Assembly (NCBI GenBank): GCA_000435595.1
Contig: FR895403.1
Span: 16,408 to 80,407, forward strand
Direction: 5' to 3'
From: Firmicutes bacterium CAG:882
Lineage (GTDB): Bacteria > Bacillota > Clostridia > Lachnospirales > Lachnospiraceae
Length of the DNA stretch: 64,000 bases
Shown: in pieces, positions 43,515 through 52,124 of the stretch
Position numbering within the stretch: the stretch's first letter is position 1
Layout of the letters: each line of letters starts with the position of its first letter
Made by a program: the position numbers and the translations under genes
Notes under the pieces: generated by a model
The model's input: only the letters and a program-made list of their open reading frames with translations
What the model was told of the DNA's origin: nothing
Database searches by the model: none

Positions 43515-44537
43515 ATGTCAGAACTTAAAATGATTGCACCTGCAGTGCCTAATGTGCCATGGCAGGACAAGCCGGAGGGACACAAGGGAGCTCCAGTATG
43601 GAGATATTCCGAGAATCCTATAATAGACCGCAACCCTCTTGAGAATGTTGCGAGAATTTTTAACAGTGCCGTTATGCCTTATGAGGGAAAGTTCATCGGT
43701 GTGTTCCGCGGTGAGCAGACAAATGGTATTCCTTATATTTACCTTGGAAGAAGTGACGACGGAATTCATTGGAATTTTGATAAGGATAAGATTCCTTTTA
43801 AGGATGAGGACGGCAATGATTTTATGCCGATATATGCATATGATCCGAGACTTGTGAAGGTTGAGGATACCTATTATATCATCTGGTGTCAGGATTTCTA
43901 CGGTGCGGCAATCGGAATGGCAAAGACAAAGGATTTCAAGACATTTACAAGACTTGAGAATCCGTTCCTTCCATTCAATCGTAATGCGGTTCTTTTTCCG
44001 AGAAAGATTAACGGCAACTTCGTGCTTCTGTCACGTCCTTCGGATTCGGGACATACACCGTTTGGTGATATATTTGTGAGTGAGAGTCCAGACCTTGTAT
44101 ATTGGGGCAGACACAGACATGTGATGAGCCGTGGTAACGAGTGGTGGGAGTCATTAAAAATCGGTGGCGGAGCAGCTCCTATTGAGACAAGTGAAGGCTG
44201 GCTGTTGTTTTATCACGGTGTAAGCGGAACCTGCAACGGATATGTGTACTCCATCGGTGGTGCGATACTTGACATTGATAATCCATCAAAGGTTCTTTAC
44301 CGTTGTGAAAATTTCCTCCTTACCCCTGAGCAGTGGTATGAGGAGAGAGGCTTTGTTCCTAACGTCACATTCCCATGTGCAACCATTCACGATTCGGAAT
44401 CCGGAAAGATTGCCATATACTACGGATGTGCGGACAGCTATGTCGGTCTGGCATTTACAACTCTTGATGAGATTGTGGGTTATATCAAGGAGCACAGCGT
44501 TGTAAGCTCAACCGATACCGAAATCGGAAAGAGATAA
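43515..44537 (+). CDS. GH130 beta-mannoside phosphorylase
   Basis: 340 residues with the GH130 five-bladed propeller pattern: VARIFNSAVMPYEGKFIGVFRGE, then the catalytic Asp110 in AYDPRLVKVED, and NAVLFPRKINGNFVLLSRPSD. The length and the lack of an N-terminal extension suggest the GH130_2 type (mannooligosaccharide phosphorylase), but mannosylglucose phosphorylase is possible. It is cytoplasmic and makes mannose-1-phosphate from oligomers delivered by the importer. GGAGG precedes ATG 43515. Confidence 0.9.
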   Translation: MSELKMIAPAVPNVPWQDKPEGHKGAPVWRYSENPIIDRNPLENVARIFNSAVMPYEGKFIGVFRGEQTNGIPYIYLGRSDDGIHWNFDKDKIPFKDEDGNDFMPIYAYDPRLVKVEDTYYIIWCQDFYGAAIGMAKTKDFKTFTRLENPFLPFNRNAVLFPRKINGNFVLLSRPSDSGHTPFGDIFVSESPDLVYWGRHRHVMSRGNEWWESLKIGGGAAPIETSEGWLLFYHGVSGTCNGYVYSIGGAILDIDNPSKVLYRCENFLLTPEQWYEERGFVPNVTFPCATIHDSESGKIAIYYGCADSYVGLAFTTLDEIVGYIKEHSVVSSTDTEIGKR

Positions 44538-44566
44538 CGCAGGGTCTGCTGATAGAGAGGAGAGTT

Positions 44567-45577
44567 ATGCAGAACTTTACAGATGGTATAAGAGTAGGCA
44601 TAAGCATCGGCAACACGCTGGATTCGTTTGATAAGTCGATTAAGATCACTGATGCACCGGAAAAGACGGAGACGGCATGGTTTAATCCGGTTATCACACA
44701 GGAGCTTGTAGATGCGTATATTGCTGCCGGCTTTAACATTATCAGAATACCTGTTACGTGGACGGGACATTTTGGTGATGCGCCTGACTATACGATAGAA
44801 GCATCATGGCTTGGACGTGTGCGTGAGGTTATTGATTACGCGTATAAGCGTAAGGTTTACATAATACTGAATCTTCATCATGAGGACTGGAACTATCCGT
44901 ATTATGACAATGAGGAACGTGCATGTATAATAATGACGGCACTCTGGAGTCAGCTTGCGGCAGAGTTTGCAGAGTATGATGAGCATCTTATATTTGAGGG
45001 GCAGAACGAACCGCGTAAGGTCGGAACACCGCTTGAGTGGAACGGCGGTGATGAGGAGGGCCGGGATGTGGTCAATTCCACTAATGCAGCTTTTGTTAAG
45101 GCTGTAAGAGGCGGAACGGGCTATAACAAATCAAGGTATCTGATGATTCCGGGTTATGCAGCCAACTGCACAGAGGGAATTAAATATATTGAAATTCCGG
45201 ATGACGACAGGATTATTGTATCAGTGCATGCTTATGAGCCTTATGATTTTGCACTCAACACACAGGGAAGAGATAAATGGGAGCATGACACCGCGAAGAT
45301 TGACAGTCTCATGAATGAGCTTAAGACAAGATTCACGGACAAAGGAATTCCCGTGATAATGGGTGAGTTCGGAGCTATGAGCAAAAATAATGAGGATGAC
45401 AGGGCAGAGTGGGTTGAATATTATCTTCGCGCGGCTGCCAAGGCGGGAGTCCGTTGTCTATGGTGGGATAACGGTCTTTTCGAGGGAGAAGGAGAGCGCT
45501 TCGGATTGATTGACAGAAATACTTATGTATGTCGTTTTCCGAAGATACTTGAGGCAATACAGAACGTGTTTAAATAA
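44567..45577 (+). CDS. Cytoplasmic GH5 glycosidase (endo-glucanase/mannanase type)
   Basis: 336 residues, no signal peptide. GH5 motifs: IRIPVTW, acid/base Glu148 in GQNEPR, HAYEPY, nucleophile Glu267 in MGEFGA, and WWDNG. Resembles the cellulase-type subfamilies; the exact specificity (glucomannan, cellodextrin or mannan oligomers) cannot be read. Because it has no export signal it should act on imported oligomers, next to GH130. It is the last gene before a strong terminator. Confidence 0.88.
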   Translation: MQNFTDGIRVGISIGNTLDSFDKSIKITDAPEKTETAWFNPVITQELVDAYIAAGFNIIRIPVTWTGHFGDAPDYTIEASWLGRVREVIDYAYKRKVYIILNLHHEDWNYPYYDNEERACIIMTALWSQLAAEFAEYDEHLIFEGQNEPRKVGTPLEWNGGDEEGRDVVNSTNAAFVKAVRGGTGYNKSRYLMIPGYAANCTEGIKYIEIPDDDRIIVSVHAYEPYDFALNTQGRDKWEHDTAKIDSLMNELKTRFTDKGIPVIMGEFGAMSKNNEDDRAEWVEYYLRAAAKAGVRCLWWDNGLFEGEGERFGLIDRNTYVCRFPKILEAIQNVFK

Positions 45578-45584
45578 AAAGTAT

Positions 45585-45630
45585 AAAGGGCAGAAGAGCC
45601 GGGACGGATGTTCCGGCTCTTCTGCCCTTT
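45585..45630 (+). terminator. Strong Rho-independent-type terminator of the mannan locus
   Basis: An 18-bp perfect stem, 45585-45602 and 45613-45630, around a 10-base loop. The stem starts aaagggcag and ends ctgcccttt; its U-rich 3' end is short. It follows the GH5 stop by a few bases and precedes the gdpP promoter, which starts at 45634. Confidence 0.85.
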
Positions 45631-45633
45631 AGC

Positions 45634-45662
45634 TTGCCATTCCACACGATTCATGCTATAAT
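45634..45662 (+). promoter_or_regulatory. Promoter of gdpP-rplI-dnaB
   Basis: TTGCCA at 45634-45639 and TATAAT at 45657-45662 with a 17-base spacer. It directly follows the mannan locus terminator and would start transcription near 45669, giving a leader of about 75 bases. Confidence 0.7.
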
Positions 45663-45743
45663 GACATATTATGATGGTATAAGTGTCATTGTGCCGTGTC
45701 GAGGATTTATCACGAAGATGCGGCTGTGGGAGGATACATCTGT

Positions 45744-47786
45744 ATGAAAAAAAAGATGAAATATAAAGGTCAGTTCAAGATATATATTATGTGGCCGCTG
45801 TATTCGGCAATTCTTTTCCTGCTTCTTGACGTTGTGCTTTTTACACAGAATATCAGGTGTGGAATTATAGGCGGTGTGTTCACGTTGATATATGGCGTGT
45901 TTGCCTTGATTTTTCTGCTCAGGAGACAGCCTCTTCTTACCAAGGCGATGGTTGAGTTTGCAGCAGATTATGCACAGGTTCAAAAAACGCTTCTTGAAGA
46001 CTTTAAGGTTCCATATGGGCTTATCGATGAGACCGGAAGAATAATATGGCTCAATCATGAGTTCAAAAATCTTCTTCACAGGGAAAGTGCATACAGAAAG
46101 AGCCTTACGGGCGTGTTCAGTGATATTGATGAGAAGATTTTTGATACAGACGAGGAAGAATTCTCTACGGATATCGTGTATGAAGCGCGCAATTATCGTG
46201 TTGACTTCAGAAAGCTCGCGATAGACTCGCTTATGGAAGACAATTCTCTTCTTCAGGTTAAGAATGTACCTTCTCTCATGGCGGTATATCTGTTCGATGA
46301 GACGGATATGAAGCATTATATTCAAAAGCTGCATGATGAGCGCATCGTAGTCGGACTTATATATATAGATAACTATGATGAGGCACTCGAGAGCATAGAT
46401 GAGTTAAGACGTTCACTTCTTGCAGGACTTGTAGAACGTAAAATCAGCAAGTATATCACCAACGGTAACGGAATTGTCAAGAAGCTCGAGAAGGATAAGT
46501 ACCTTCTTGTATTTAACTATAAGTACCTTGAAGCGCTGAGACAGGACAGATTCTCAATTCTCGAGGATGTGCGCTCAACCGATATAGGTAATGCGATGGC
46601 GGTTACACTCAGTATTGGTATTGCGGCGGGCTATGATAACTTCAATAAGAATTATGAGATGGCGAGAGCGGCTATCGACTTGGCACTTGGACGCGGCGGT
46701 GACCAGGCAGTAATTAAGGAGGGCGATCAGACAACCTTCTTTGGCGGAAAGAGTACGACTGTCGAGAAGAATACGAGAGTCAAGGCGCGTGTCAAGGCTC
46801 ATGCGCTTAGAGAGCTTATAGAGGTGGCAGACAATGTCATTATCATGGGACACAGAATAAGTGATGCGGATGCCTTAGGAGCTGCGATAGGTATATACCG
46901 TGCAGCCAAGTCACTCAACAAGCATGCAAACATAGTGCTCAATGATGTCACACGCTCTCTCAGACCTACCGTTGAGACATTCATAGGTGTTCCGGAATAT
47001 GAGGAAGATTTATTTATAAAAAATAACGAGGTTATGCAGTATGTATCGGATAATACTCTTCTTGTGGTTGTTGATGTAAATCGTCCCGGATACACGGAGT
47101 GTCCTGAGCTTGTTGAAAAGTGCAGAACGATAGTTGTACTTGATCATCACAGACAGAGCGGTGATACTATAGACCATGCGGTATTGTCTTACATTGAGCC
47201 TTATGCTTCTTCGGCATGCGAGATGGTAGCTGAGATTCTTCAATACATCGGAGACAATGTCAAGCTTAAGTCTGCTGAGGCAAACGCAATATATGCGGGA
47301 ATAATCGTAGATACCAACAATTTTACCAATAAGGCGGGAGTGAGAACCTTCGAGGCGGCCGCATTCATAAGAAGAAGCGGTGCGGACATAGTCAAGGTAC
47401 GCAAGCTTCTGCGTGATGACATGAATGAATATAAGGCGAGAGCTGAGGCTGTGCGTCATGCCGAGGTATACAGGAACAGTTTTGCACTTGCAGTATGTCC
47501 AAGCGCGAACCTTGAGAGTCCGACTATTGTCGGAGCTCAGGCGGCGAATGAGCTTTTAAATATTAACGGAGTTAAGGCATCAATAGTATTTACATACTTT
47601 AATGATGAAGTTTATTTAAGTGCCCGTTCGATTGATGAAGTCAATGTACAGCTTATAATGGAGAAGCTTGGCGGAGGCGGCCACATGACGATTGCCGGTG
47701 CACAGCTTAAAGATGTAACGGTTGATGAAGCGATAGAACTCGTAAAAAAGACGCTGGATAATATGATAGAGGAAGGTGAAATATAA
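45744..47786 (+). CDS. gdpP: GdpP-like cyclic-di-AMP phosphodiesterase
   Basis: 680 residues. Two N-terminal membrane helices (about 12-33, 38-57), a PAS-like domain (about 80-170), a degenerate GGDEF domain (about 190-315), then DHH (about 360-510) with MGHRISDADALGAA and VVLDHHRQ, and DHHA1 with GGGGHMTIAGAQ at about 640. It degrades c-di-AMP to pApA at the membrane. Start at ATG 45744 behind GGAGG. The gene ends inside the start of rplI (TAATG), the conserved gdpP-rplI-dnaB order of Firmicutes. Confidence 0.93.
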   Translation: MKKKMKYKGQFKIYIMWPLYSAILFLLLDVVLFTQNIRCGIIGGVFTLIYGVFALIFLLRRQPLLTKAMVEFAADYAQVQKTLLEDFKVPYGLIDETGRIIWLNHEFKNLLHRESAYRKSLTGVFSDIDEKIFDTDEEEFSTDIVYEARNYRVDFRKLAIDSLMEDNSLLQVKNVPSLMAVYLFDETDMKHYIQKLHDERIVVGLIYIDNYDEALESIDELRRSLLAGLVERKISKYITNGNGIVKKLEKDKYLLVFNYKYLEALRQDRFSILEDVRSTDIGNAMAVTLSIGIAAGYDNFNKNYEMARAAIDLALGRGGDQAVIKEGDQTTFFGGKSTTVEKNTRVKARVKAHALRELIEVADNVIIMGHRISDADALGAAIGIYRAAKSLNKHANIVLNDVTRSLRPTVETFIGVPEYEEDLFIKNNEVMQYVSDNTLLVVVDVNRPGYTECPELVEKCRTIVVLDHHRQSGDTIDHAVLSYIEPYASSACEMVAEILQYIGDNVKLKSAEANAIYAGIIVDTNNFTNKAGVRTFEAAAFIRRSGADIVKVRKLLRDDMNEYKARAEAVRHAEVYRNSFALAVCPSANLESPTIVGAQAANELLNINGVKASIVFTYFNDEVYLSARSIDEVNVQLIMEKLGGGGHMTIAGAQLKDVTVDEAIELVKKTLDNMIEEGEI

Positions 47787-48232
47787 TGGAAATTATTTTA
47801 TTACAGGATGTAAAGGCACTTGGGAAAAAGGGGGAGAAGGTGAATGTAAGCGAAGGCTATGCCCGCAACTTCATTCTTCCAAAGAAGCTTGGTATCGAGG
47901 TTAATGCCAAGAATATGAATGATCTGAAGCTGCAGAAGGCACATCAGGATAAGCTTGCTGCGGAGGCTTTGGCAAATGCAAAGGAGCTTGCGAAGGAGCT
48001 TGAGGACAAGATGGTTGTTGTTAAGCTCAAGTCAGGAAAGGACGGCAGAGTATTCGGCTCCATTTCTACGAAGGAAATTGCGGAGGAGCTTAAAACGCAG
48101 CACAATATAGACGTTGACAAGAAGAAAATGGTTTTAAATGACGCAATCAAGGCTCTTGGCAATTACGAAGTGGTATGCAAGCTTCATAAGGATGTTACAG
48201 CCAAGCTTGTTGTTAAGGTTATAGAAGGTTAA
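47786..48232 (+). CDS. rplI: Ribosomal protein bL9
   Basis: 148 residues, normal length. The N-terminal ILLQDVKALGKKGEKVNVSEGYARNFILPKKL is diagnostic. It binds 23S rRNA at the base of the L1 stalk. It starts within the gdpP stop (TAATG), so translation is coupled. dnaB follows 16 bases later. Confidence 0.98.
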   Translation: MEIILLQDVKALGKKGEKVNVSEGYARNFILPKKLGIEVNAKNMNDLKLQKAHQDKLAAEALANAKELAKELEDKMVVVKLKSGKDGRVFGSISTKEIAEELKTQHNIDVDKKKMVLNDAIKALGNYEVVCKLHKDVTAKLVVKVIEG

Positions 48233-48248
48233 GGACAGGTAAGTTAGA

Positions 48249-49583
48249 ATGGATGAGGCGTTAATAAGACGCGTTATGCCTAACAGTGTTGAAGCGGAAC
48301 AGTCCGTGATAGGTTCGATGTTGATGGACAGAGAAGCGATTATTGCGGCAGCGGATATACTCGTGGCAGACGATTTTTATCAGAAGGAATACGGTGTGCT
48401 TTTTCAGGCTATGGTGAATATACATTCTGAGAATAAGCCCGTGGATTTGGTGACTTTGCTTGAGCGCCTTAAGTCTATGGATGTTCCACCTGAGGTGTGC
48501 AGCATAGAGTTCGTCCGAGACCTGACTAATGCTGTTCCAACCTCTGCCAATGTCAAGCAGTATGCCAATATTGTCAAAGAAAAATCAATATTGAGAAATG
48601 TAATTAAGGTAAACGAGGCAATCACAAATGAATGTTATTTAGGGCGGGAGAGTGCCGACTCCATATTGGAGGAGACGGAGAAACAATTGTTCAAGCTTCT
48701 TCAGTCTAGAGGCGCAGAGGATATCACTCCGATAAAAGATGTCGTTATGGAGGCTATTAACCGCATTGAGGCGGCATCTAAGCAGAGTGGAAGCGTCACG
48801 GGAATCCCGACAGGCTTTACGGATCTTGATTACAGAACGGCAGGACTTCAGCCTTCAGATATGATTCTTGTCGCTGCACGTCCGTCAATGGGTAAGACGG
48901 CATTTGCACTGAATCTTGCCGCACATGCGGCTTGTAAGAAGCACATCACAACGGCAATATTCAGTCTGGAAATGTCAAAGGTTCAGTTGATGAACCGTTT
49001 TCTTGCGATGGAGTCAGGGGTAAGTGCACAGAATATGAGAACCGGTAATCTTTCCGACGGAGAGTGGGAGAAGCTTGTGGAAGGTGCTGCAATTCTTGGC
49101 GATTCGGGACTTGTAATAGACGATACACCGGGTATATCCATATCTGATATGCGCTCTAAGTGTCGTAAGATTAAGCTTGAACACGATAATCTTGGACTAA
49201 TCATAATTGATTACATTCAGCTTATGACGAGCAACAGCCGTTCCGAGTCGAGACAGCAGGAGGTATCAGAGATATCACGTTCACTCAAGGCACTTGCGCG
49301 AGAACTGAATGTGCCTGTAATAGCACTTTCACAGCTAAGCCGTGCCGTTGAGCAGAGACCTGACCACAGACCTATGCTCTCCGACCTTCGAGAGTCGGGA
49401 GCCATTGAGCAGGATGCCGACGTTGTTATGTTCCTGTACAGAGACGAGTATTATAAGAAGGACACAGACAAGCCGGGTGTTGCCGAGGTAATTATAGCCA
49501 AGCAGAGAAACGGTCCTACGGGAACTGTGGAGCTTGCATGGATCGGAGACAGACAGCGCTTTGCAAATCTTGAGAGAAATTAG
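48249..49583 (+). CDS. dnaB: Replicative DNA helicase DnaB
   Basis: 444 residues with the N-terminal domain (MPNSVEAEQSVIGSMLMD) and a RecA-like C-terminal domain with Walker A ARPSMGKTAFALN (about 214-226), Walker B LIIIDYIQLM and the Arg-finger region SRAVEQRPDHRPMLSDLRESGAIEQDAD. It unwinds DNA at the replication fork. Complete; follows rplI in the usual order. A terminator follows at 49638. Confidence 0.98.
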   Translation: MDEALIRRVMPNSVEAEQSVIGSMLMDREAIIAAADILVADDFYQKEYGVLFQAMVNIHSENKPVDLVTLLERLKSMDVPPEVCSIEFVRDLTNAVPTSANVKQYANIVKEKSILRNVIKVNEAITNECYLGRESADSILEETEKQLFKLLQSRGAEDITPIKDVVMEAINRIEAASKQSGSVTGIPTGFTDLDYRTAGLQPSDMILVAARPSMGKTAFALNLAAHAACKKHITTAIFSLEMSKVQLMNRFLAMESGVSAQNMRTGNLSDGEWEKLVEGAAILGDSGLVIDDTPGISISDMRSKCRKIKLEHDNLGLIIIDYIQLMTSNSRSESRQQEVSEISRSLKALARELNVPVIALSQLSRAVEQRPDHRPMLSDLRESGAIEQDADVVMFLYRDEYYKKDTDKPGVAEVIIAKQRNGPTGTVELAWIGDRQRFANLERN

Positions 49584-49637
49584 TATAATTTGTCGATTGA
49601 TTGTCCGATAAAGTTACATCTTATTATGATATTATTT

Positions 49638-49677
49638 AGACCGGAAAGAGGGAAAGCCTCTATCCGGTCTTTATTTT
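49638..49677 (+). terminator. Terminator after dnaB
   Basis: Stem agaccggaaagagg (49638-49652) with cctctatccggtct (49657-49670), mismatches near the middle, followed by TTATTTT. It should end the gdpP-rplI-dnaB transcript. Confidence 0.8.
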
Positions 49678-49745
49678 GGTTGAATTAAAAGCATGTACGG
49701 AAATTCAATCAAAATTGTACTCTAGAGCAGAGGAGTTGTTTCTTA

Positions 49746-50387
49746 ATGGAGGAAAAGAGGTACATGATATCTGAGGCAGCGGAGCGGACGGGAATAGAAG
49801 CGCATGTGCTCAGATACTGGGAGGAGGAGCTTAATCTGGATATTCAGCGAAATGAGATGGGGCATAGGTATTATACGGAGCGTCAGCTTGAAATGCTCAA
49901 GCAGATAAAGGAATTAAAGGACAGTGGATTTCAGCTTAAGGCGGTCAAAACAGTGCTTGACAACGGGCTGCAGTTACAGACGGAGACACCTCAAAGTGTG
50001 CAGGGGGAGGCACAGGAGGAGGCTGCCGGGACTGTAGAGAATGCTGCGGTTAAGATGCCTGATAATACGCAGGAGATTGCCATGAAGCGCTCTGAGGACA
50101 AGCTCGCACAGTTTGAACAGATAATAGGGGATATTGTTACGCGTTCGCTGATGGCGAATAACGGAAAGCTTGGGGAAGATATATCCAATATTGTCACAGA
50201 TCGTGTGAGCAACAAGGTGATCAAGGAAATGGATTATATGATGCGTGTCCGCGAGGAAGCTGAGGATGACCGCTTTAAGAAGCTTGACGAGACAATTCGC
50301 GGGGTACAGAAAAGCAACAAGGAGGCGGCTGCATTTCGTGAGCGCCCTTCTAAGAGGGAGAAGAGGCGCGGATTGTTCAGAAAGTAG
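49746..50387 (+). CDS. MerR-type DNA-binding protein with coiled-coil tail
   Basis: 213 residues. The N-terminal MerR HTH (YMISEAAERTGIEAHVLRYWEEEL) with HRYYTERQLEMLKQIKELK wing matches the MerR-like family. The C-terminal region is charged, with likely coiled coil around 115-190 and a basic end (PSKREKRRGLFRK). It lacks the usual metal- or drug-sensing tail, so it resembles the RacA/DUF3967-type chromosome-binding variants. Role unknown; it is monocistronic between two terminators. Confidence 0.75.
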   Translation: MEEKRYMISEAAERTGIEAHVLRYWEEELNLDIQRNEMGHRYYTERQLEMLKQIKELKDSGFQLKAVKTVLDNGLQLQTETPQSVQGEAQEEAAGTVENAAVKMPDNTQEIAMKRSEDKLAQFEQIIGDIVTRSLMANNGKLGEDISNIVTDRVSNKVIKEMDYMMRVREEAEDDRFKKLDETIRGVQKSNKEAAAFRERPSKREKRRGLFRK

Positions 50388-50432
50388 CTGCAATGGCGAT
50401 GTGCCGGATGAGGGAGTGTAGTTTTACATAAT

Positions 50433-50472
50433 AAGAAAGACGGTGCTGCATAATTACAGCTCCGTCCTTCTT
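50433..50472. terminator. Bidirectional terminator
   Basis: aagaaagacgg (50433-50443) and ccgtccttctt (50462-50472) are exact complements around an 18-base loop. It serves the convergent MerR gene and the ferredoxin gene. Confidence 0.8.
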
Positions 50473-50490
50473 AAGTTAAGAGTAATTTAA

Positions 50491-50658
50491 TTATTTCTCT
50501 GTGATAGCACCAACAGGGCAGGTTGCCTCACAAGCACCACATTGTACACATACATCTGTGTTAATCTCCATGTGCTCGTTTCCTTCGGAGATAGCACCAA
50601 CAGGGCATCCGGCAGCGCAAGCGCCGCAGCTAACACAAGCATCACCTACAACGTACAT
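50491..50658 (-). CDS. 2[4Fe-4S] ferredoxin (55 aa)
   Basis: A 55-residue protein read from ATG 50658 (GGAGG five bases upstream) to TAA 50491; too short for common length cut-offs. It has two CxxCxxCxxxCP clusters: CVSCGACAAGCPVGAI and CVQCGACEATCPVGAI. This is the classical clostridial ferredoxin layout, a soluble low-potential electron carrier. It lies 33 bases after pflA, so it may supply electrons for the activase, which needs a reduced [4Fe-4S] cluster. The two halves are close repeats of each other. Confidence 0.95.
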   Translation of the reverse strand: MYVVGDACVSCGACAAGCPVGAISEGNEHMEINTDVCVQCGACEATCPVGAITEK

Positions 50659-50691
50659 AAATTCCTCCATTCCGAAGTGTATGTAACACCT

Positions 50692-51453
50692 CTATTTTGT
50701 ATTATTCAGAGAAGCTCTTGCTTCTTTGATACCTTTGATAATAACAGATTTTGCCTTGATAACCTGTTCCTTGGTCTCGGCAGGTACACCCTTAAGCGGG
50801 TAATCAATACCGAGATTTTCATACTTGACAACGCCCATAGTATGGTAAGGAAGCACATCAAGCGCCTTAACATTCTTGAGCTTGCCAACGAAAAGACCGA
50901 GTTGGTACAGATACTTCTCATTGTCTGTTATTCCAGGAACAACCACATGGCGTATCCATGTAGGTATTCCCTTGTCGCTTAAGTATTCAGCGAATGCTAA
51001 AATACCGTCATTAGGCTGACTGCAGAGCTTAAGGTGCTCTTCCGGGTCGATGTGCTTGATGTCAAGCATAACGAGGTCGGTGTACTGCATAAGCACATCC
51101 ATCTTGTCTACAATTACCTTGTTGTCAGGCTTAAATACAATACCTGAAGTATCGATACATGTGTGTATGCCGAGTGCCTTAGCCTTCATGAATAGTTCAG
51201 TAAGAAAATCTATCTGCAGGAGCGGTTCTCCACCGGTAACCGTAAGACCTCCGTTCTTGTAGAAGGACTTGTTGTCCTCATATTTGCGTAAAATGTCGTC
51301 TACTGAAATCTCTGTCCCGCCAGTAGTAGGCCATGTATCGGGATTATGACAATATAGACAACGCATTGGGCAGCCCTGTACGAACACCACGAAGCGGATT
51401 CCCGGTCCATCTACGGTGCCAAAGGTCTCTAACGAATGTATTCTCCCGTTCAT
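50692..51453 (-). CDS. pflA: Pyruvate formate-lyase activating enzyme
   Basis: 253 residues from ATG 51453. Radical-SAM motif Cys28-Cys32-Cys35 (CPMRCLYC), preceded by IHSLETFGTVDGPGIRFVVF, as in PflA. It makes the glycyl radical on PFL by S-adenosylmethionine cleavage, under anaerobic conditions. Here the substrate would be the separate GrcA-like protein and not the C-terminus of PflB itself. It is separated from grcA by about 400 bases, which hold tail repeats and a putative promoter. Confidence 0.95.
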   Translation of the reverse strand: MNGRIHSLETFGTVDGPGIRFVVFVQGCPMRCLYCHNPDTWPTTGGTEISVDDILRKYEDNKSFYKNGGLTVTGGEPLLQIDFLTELFMKAKALGIHTCIDTSGIVFKPDNKVIVDKMDVLMQYTDLVMLDIKHIDPEEHLKLCSQPNDGILAFAEYLSDKGIPTWIRHVVVPGITDNEKYLYQLGLFVGKLKNVKALDVLPYHTMGVVKYENLGIDYPLKGVPAETKEQVIKAKSVIIKGIKEARASLNNTK

Positions 51454-51516
51454 ATTATCCTTGTTCCTCCATGTCAAAAAAATAATACCAATCGAAATAG
51501 AACTTCAATAAATCTC

Positions 51517-51555
51517 TTTTGGTACTATAAAAGTATAGCACTATTTATACCAAAA
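51517..51555 (-). promoter_or_regulatory. Palindromic site around the pflA -10 region
   Basis: On the plus strand ttttggta (51517-51524) and taccaaaa (51548-51555) are complementary arms. Between them, read on the minus strand, lies TATACT (a -10 box; its -35 is poor). The arms flank the box, a layout that suits an operator. The rest of 51454-51680 shows only AT-rich DNA and the end of the repeat region. Confidence 0.45.
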
Positions 51556-51681
51556 TAAAAGTTAAAAATATATAAATATTATGATATCAATTATTTAAAT
51601 CTATAAGTCCACCCAAGAGCACAATGAGTGAAAAAACAGGCAGGCACAAAATGTGTCTGCCTGTTAAAATGCAATGCGATA

Positions 51682-51858
51682 AATTACATAGCCTGATGTG
51701 AATGTAGAACTTTCCATCAGATAAACTATCCACAGTAGGAATTACATAGCCTGATGTGAAATTACGTACATCCATCAGATGTACACTTCACGGAATGTAA
51801 TTACATAGCCTGATGTGAAAGTAGAACTTTCCATCAGATAAACTATCCACAGTAGAAA
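51682..51858 (-). repeat. Three ~58-bp units repeating the grcA stop-codon tail
   Basis: Units begin at 51682, 51740 and 51799 (spacing 58 and 59). Each contains ttacatagcctgatg on the plus strand (51684-51698, 51742-51756, 51801-51815). Read on the minus strand this encodes HQAM followed by stop, the exact end of the grcA-like gene (51859-51873). Units 1 and 3 also carry agaactttccatcag (51706-51720, 51823-51837). That is the inverse complement of the gene's own 51868-51882. The units are therefore short copies and fold-backs of the gene end, arranged downstream of it. They are too short and irregular to be CRISPR. Confidence 0.8.
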
Positions 51859-52104
51859 TTACATAGCCTGATGGAAAGTTCTGTTTATAACATCATCCTG
51901 CTGAGCCTTTGTGAGCTTGATGAAGTTTACAGCGTATCCTGATACACGGATTGTAAGCTGTGGGTACTTCTCAGGATGAGCCTGAGCATCAAGTAAAGTA
52001 TCTCTGTTGAGAACATTAACATTGAGATGATGTCCGCCCTTAGCTACATATCCGTCTAACATTGATGCGAGGTTGTCAATCTGATTCTGACTAATTTCTG
52101 CCAT
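51859..52104 (-). CDS. grcA: Autonomous glycyl-radical protein (PFL C-terminal domain)
   Basis: An 81-residue protein equivalent to the C-terminal end of PFL. NLASMLDGYV, GGHHLNVNVLNRDTLLDAQAHPEKYPQ, then RVSGYAVNF with the radical Gly56, and a QQDDVINRTFH end. In E. coli GrcA/YfiD replaces the radical domain of damaged PFL. Here the accompanying PflB lacks this domain, so this protein should be essential for PFL activity. RBS AGGAGG is seen before ATG 52104. It follows the 68-residue relative by 20 bases, and is followed by the tail repeats. Confidence 0.93.
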   Translation of the reverse strand: MAEISQNQIDNLASMLDGYVAKGGHHLNVNVLNRDTLLDAQAHPEKYPQLTIRVSGYAVNFIKLTKAQQDDVINRTFHQAM

Positions 52105-52124
52105 TGTATTAAATCCTCCTAATC

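Noticed and set aside
45669..46334. 221-codon minus-strand frame opposite gdpP
   Set aside because: Antisense to the conserved N-terminal part of gdpP, and rich in Arg/His/Ile as expected of a shadow.
51682..51858. Regular ~58-bp spacing suggested a CRISPR array
   Set aside because: The repeats are copies of the neighbouring gene's coding end, spacers are themselves repeated, and there is no cas gene.
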